Origin: a bacterium
Lineage (GTDB): Bacteria; Planctomycetota; SZUA-567
NCBI GenBank assembly: GCA_003245715.1
Contig: QKCJ01000032.1
Location: 1-45,420, forward strand
Direction of reading: 5' to 3'
DNA: 45,420 bases
In this document: positions 45,095-45,420 of the stretch, in pieces
How positions within the stretch are numbered: the first letter of the stretch is position 1
Layout of the letters: the number at the start of each line of letters is the position of its first letter
The notes under the pieces: generated by a model
Databases searched by the model: none
Told to the model about the DNA's origin: nothing
What the model saw: only the letters and a program-made list of their open reading frames with translations
Made by a program: the position numbers and the translations under genes

Positions 45095-45420
45095 AAATTT
45101 CTCCTTTTTCCAGAATGATTTTTTTTGTAAAAATCAAATTGGACACACAAACACGATTTTATATGTTATCCCACCCAGGTGGTTTTTCCTGTCACAGAGG
45201 GAAAGTAAGCTCTGTCGGGGGTCGGTAACACATATTTTTTCGCGTCAAAAAGAGAGAAAAAAAGCTGCAAAAAAAAGCTAAAGTATCTCGTGTAAGCTGT
45301 CGATAATGGACTTTTTCCGCAGAAAGCTCATTTTCTGTAAACTATCATTACTTCAATAAGCATAGTTGTCGATTTCCGATAAAAGTAACGAATAAAGTTG
45401 AGAAAAATAAAATAATTAAA
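45095..45420. other. upstream region of the EF-hand gene, no gene
   Basis: 326 bases without a convincing gene up to the window edge. It holds the EF-hand ribosome site at its left end, a candidate folded RNA (45161-45235), then A-rich tracts. The right 120 bases are AT-rich with nothing recognised; a promoter for the EF-hand gene is likely here but not resolved. Confidence 0.7.
45161..45235. ncRNA. candidate three-helix structured leader RNA
   Basis: An outer stem joins ATATG-TTA (45161-45168) and TAA-CA-CATAT (45226-45235). Inside are a 4-base hairpin with a 4-base loop (CCAC 45171-45174, GTGG 45179-45182) and a 6-base hairpin with a 10-base loop (ACAGAG 45194-45199, CTCTGT 45210-45215). 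As a minus-strand leader it would lie about 70 bases before the EF-hand start. I could not match it to a known riboswitch class. Confidence 0.35.

Noticed and set aside
45161..45235. Assignment of the leader fold to a cyclic di-GMP, glycine or purine riboswitch
   Set aside because: The conserved core bases of those classes were not found on either strand.

Overview
The window reads as chromosomal DNA of a Gram-negative bacterium of roughly balanced base composition. Outer-membrane traits are visible: an OmpA-type lipoprotein, several lipobox proteins and a PEGA lipoprotein. The gene mix suggests the PVC superphylum, perhaps Lentisphaerota. The hints are a complete moxR/DUF58/bat operon, secreted squalene-cyclase-like toroid proteins, a GH3-family ligase, a very large secreted TIM-barrel-like protein, and a short HTH domain fused to an acidic membrane protein. 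The taxonomic call is inference from gene content only. There is no prophage, insertion sequence, CRISPR array, rRNA or tRNA that I can see.

Layout. 0-3.1 kb (+): two envelope proteins, an OmpA-like lipoprotein and a small orphan membrane protein. 3.2-20 kb (almost all -): a housekeeping block with pyrG, rpsP and ffh, three small membrane proteins (two with Asp-rich tails), prmC, a class II/III-like PPK2, prfA, rpmE, an EF-G-like GTPase, two secreted toroid-repeat proteins, clpB and radA. Hairpins with T-runs separate many of these units. 20.1-30 kb (-): one nine-gene operon read from moxR through a YcxB-like gene, DUF58, a lipoprotein, batA, batB, batC, batD and batE, ending at a strong terminator. 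30.3-33.6 kb: a soluble REC-HisKA protein with a worn ATPase domain (+), a TPR lipoprotein (-) and a PEGA lipoprotein (+). 33.7-39.1 kb (+): a 1009-residue secreted protein, a GH3-family adenylating enzyme and a histidine phosphatase in close succession. 39.3-42.2 kb (+): a tandem pair of paralogous membrane-anchored proteins of unknown function. 42.3-45.4 kb: a small Cys-rich membrane protein behind a near-consensus promoter, an orphan membrane protein, an EamA transporter and a two-EF-hand protein whose 5' leader could fold into a three-helix structure.

How the genes fit together. The core block covers nucleotide synthesis, SRP targeting, ribosomal proteins, translation termination (prfA with its methylase prmC), protein disaggregation and recombination. 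The bat operon is an inner-membrane and periplasmic assembly: an AAA+ ATPase, a VWA-like DUF58 protein, two membrane VWA proteins and TPR/SH3 partners. Compared with the usual bat order it carries an extra YcxB-like gene, which is the most unusual operon-level observation. Between the core blocks lie several AT-rich orphan genes for small or membrane-anchored proteins. The best candidates for undescribed biology are the YcxB insertion in the bat operon, the secreted barrel/GH3/phosphatase cluster, the tandem paralogs, the Asp-tailed small proteins and the possible leader RNA near the right edge.
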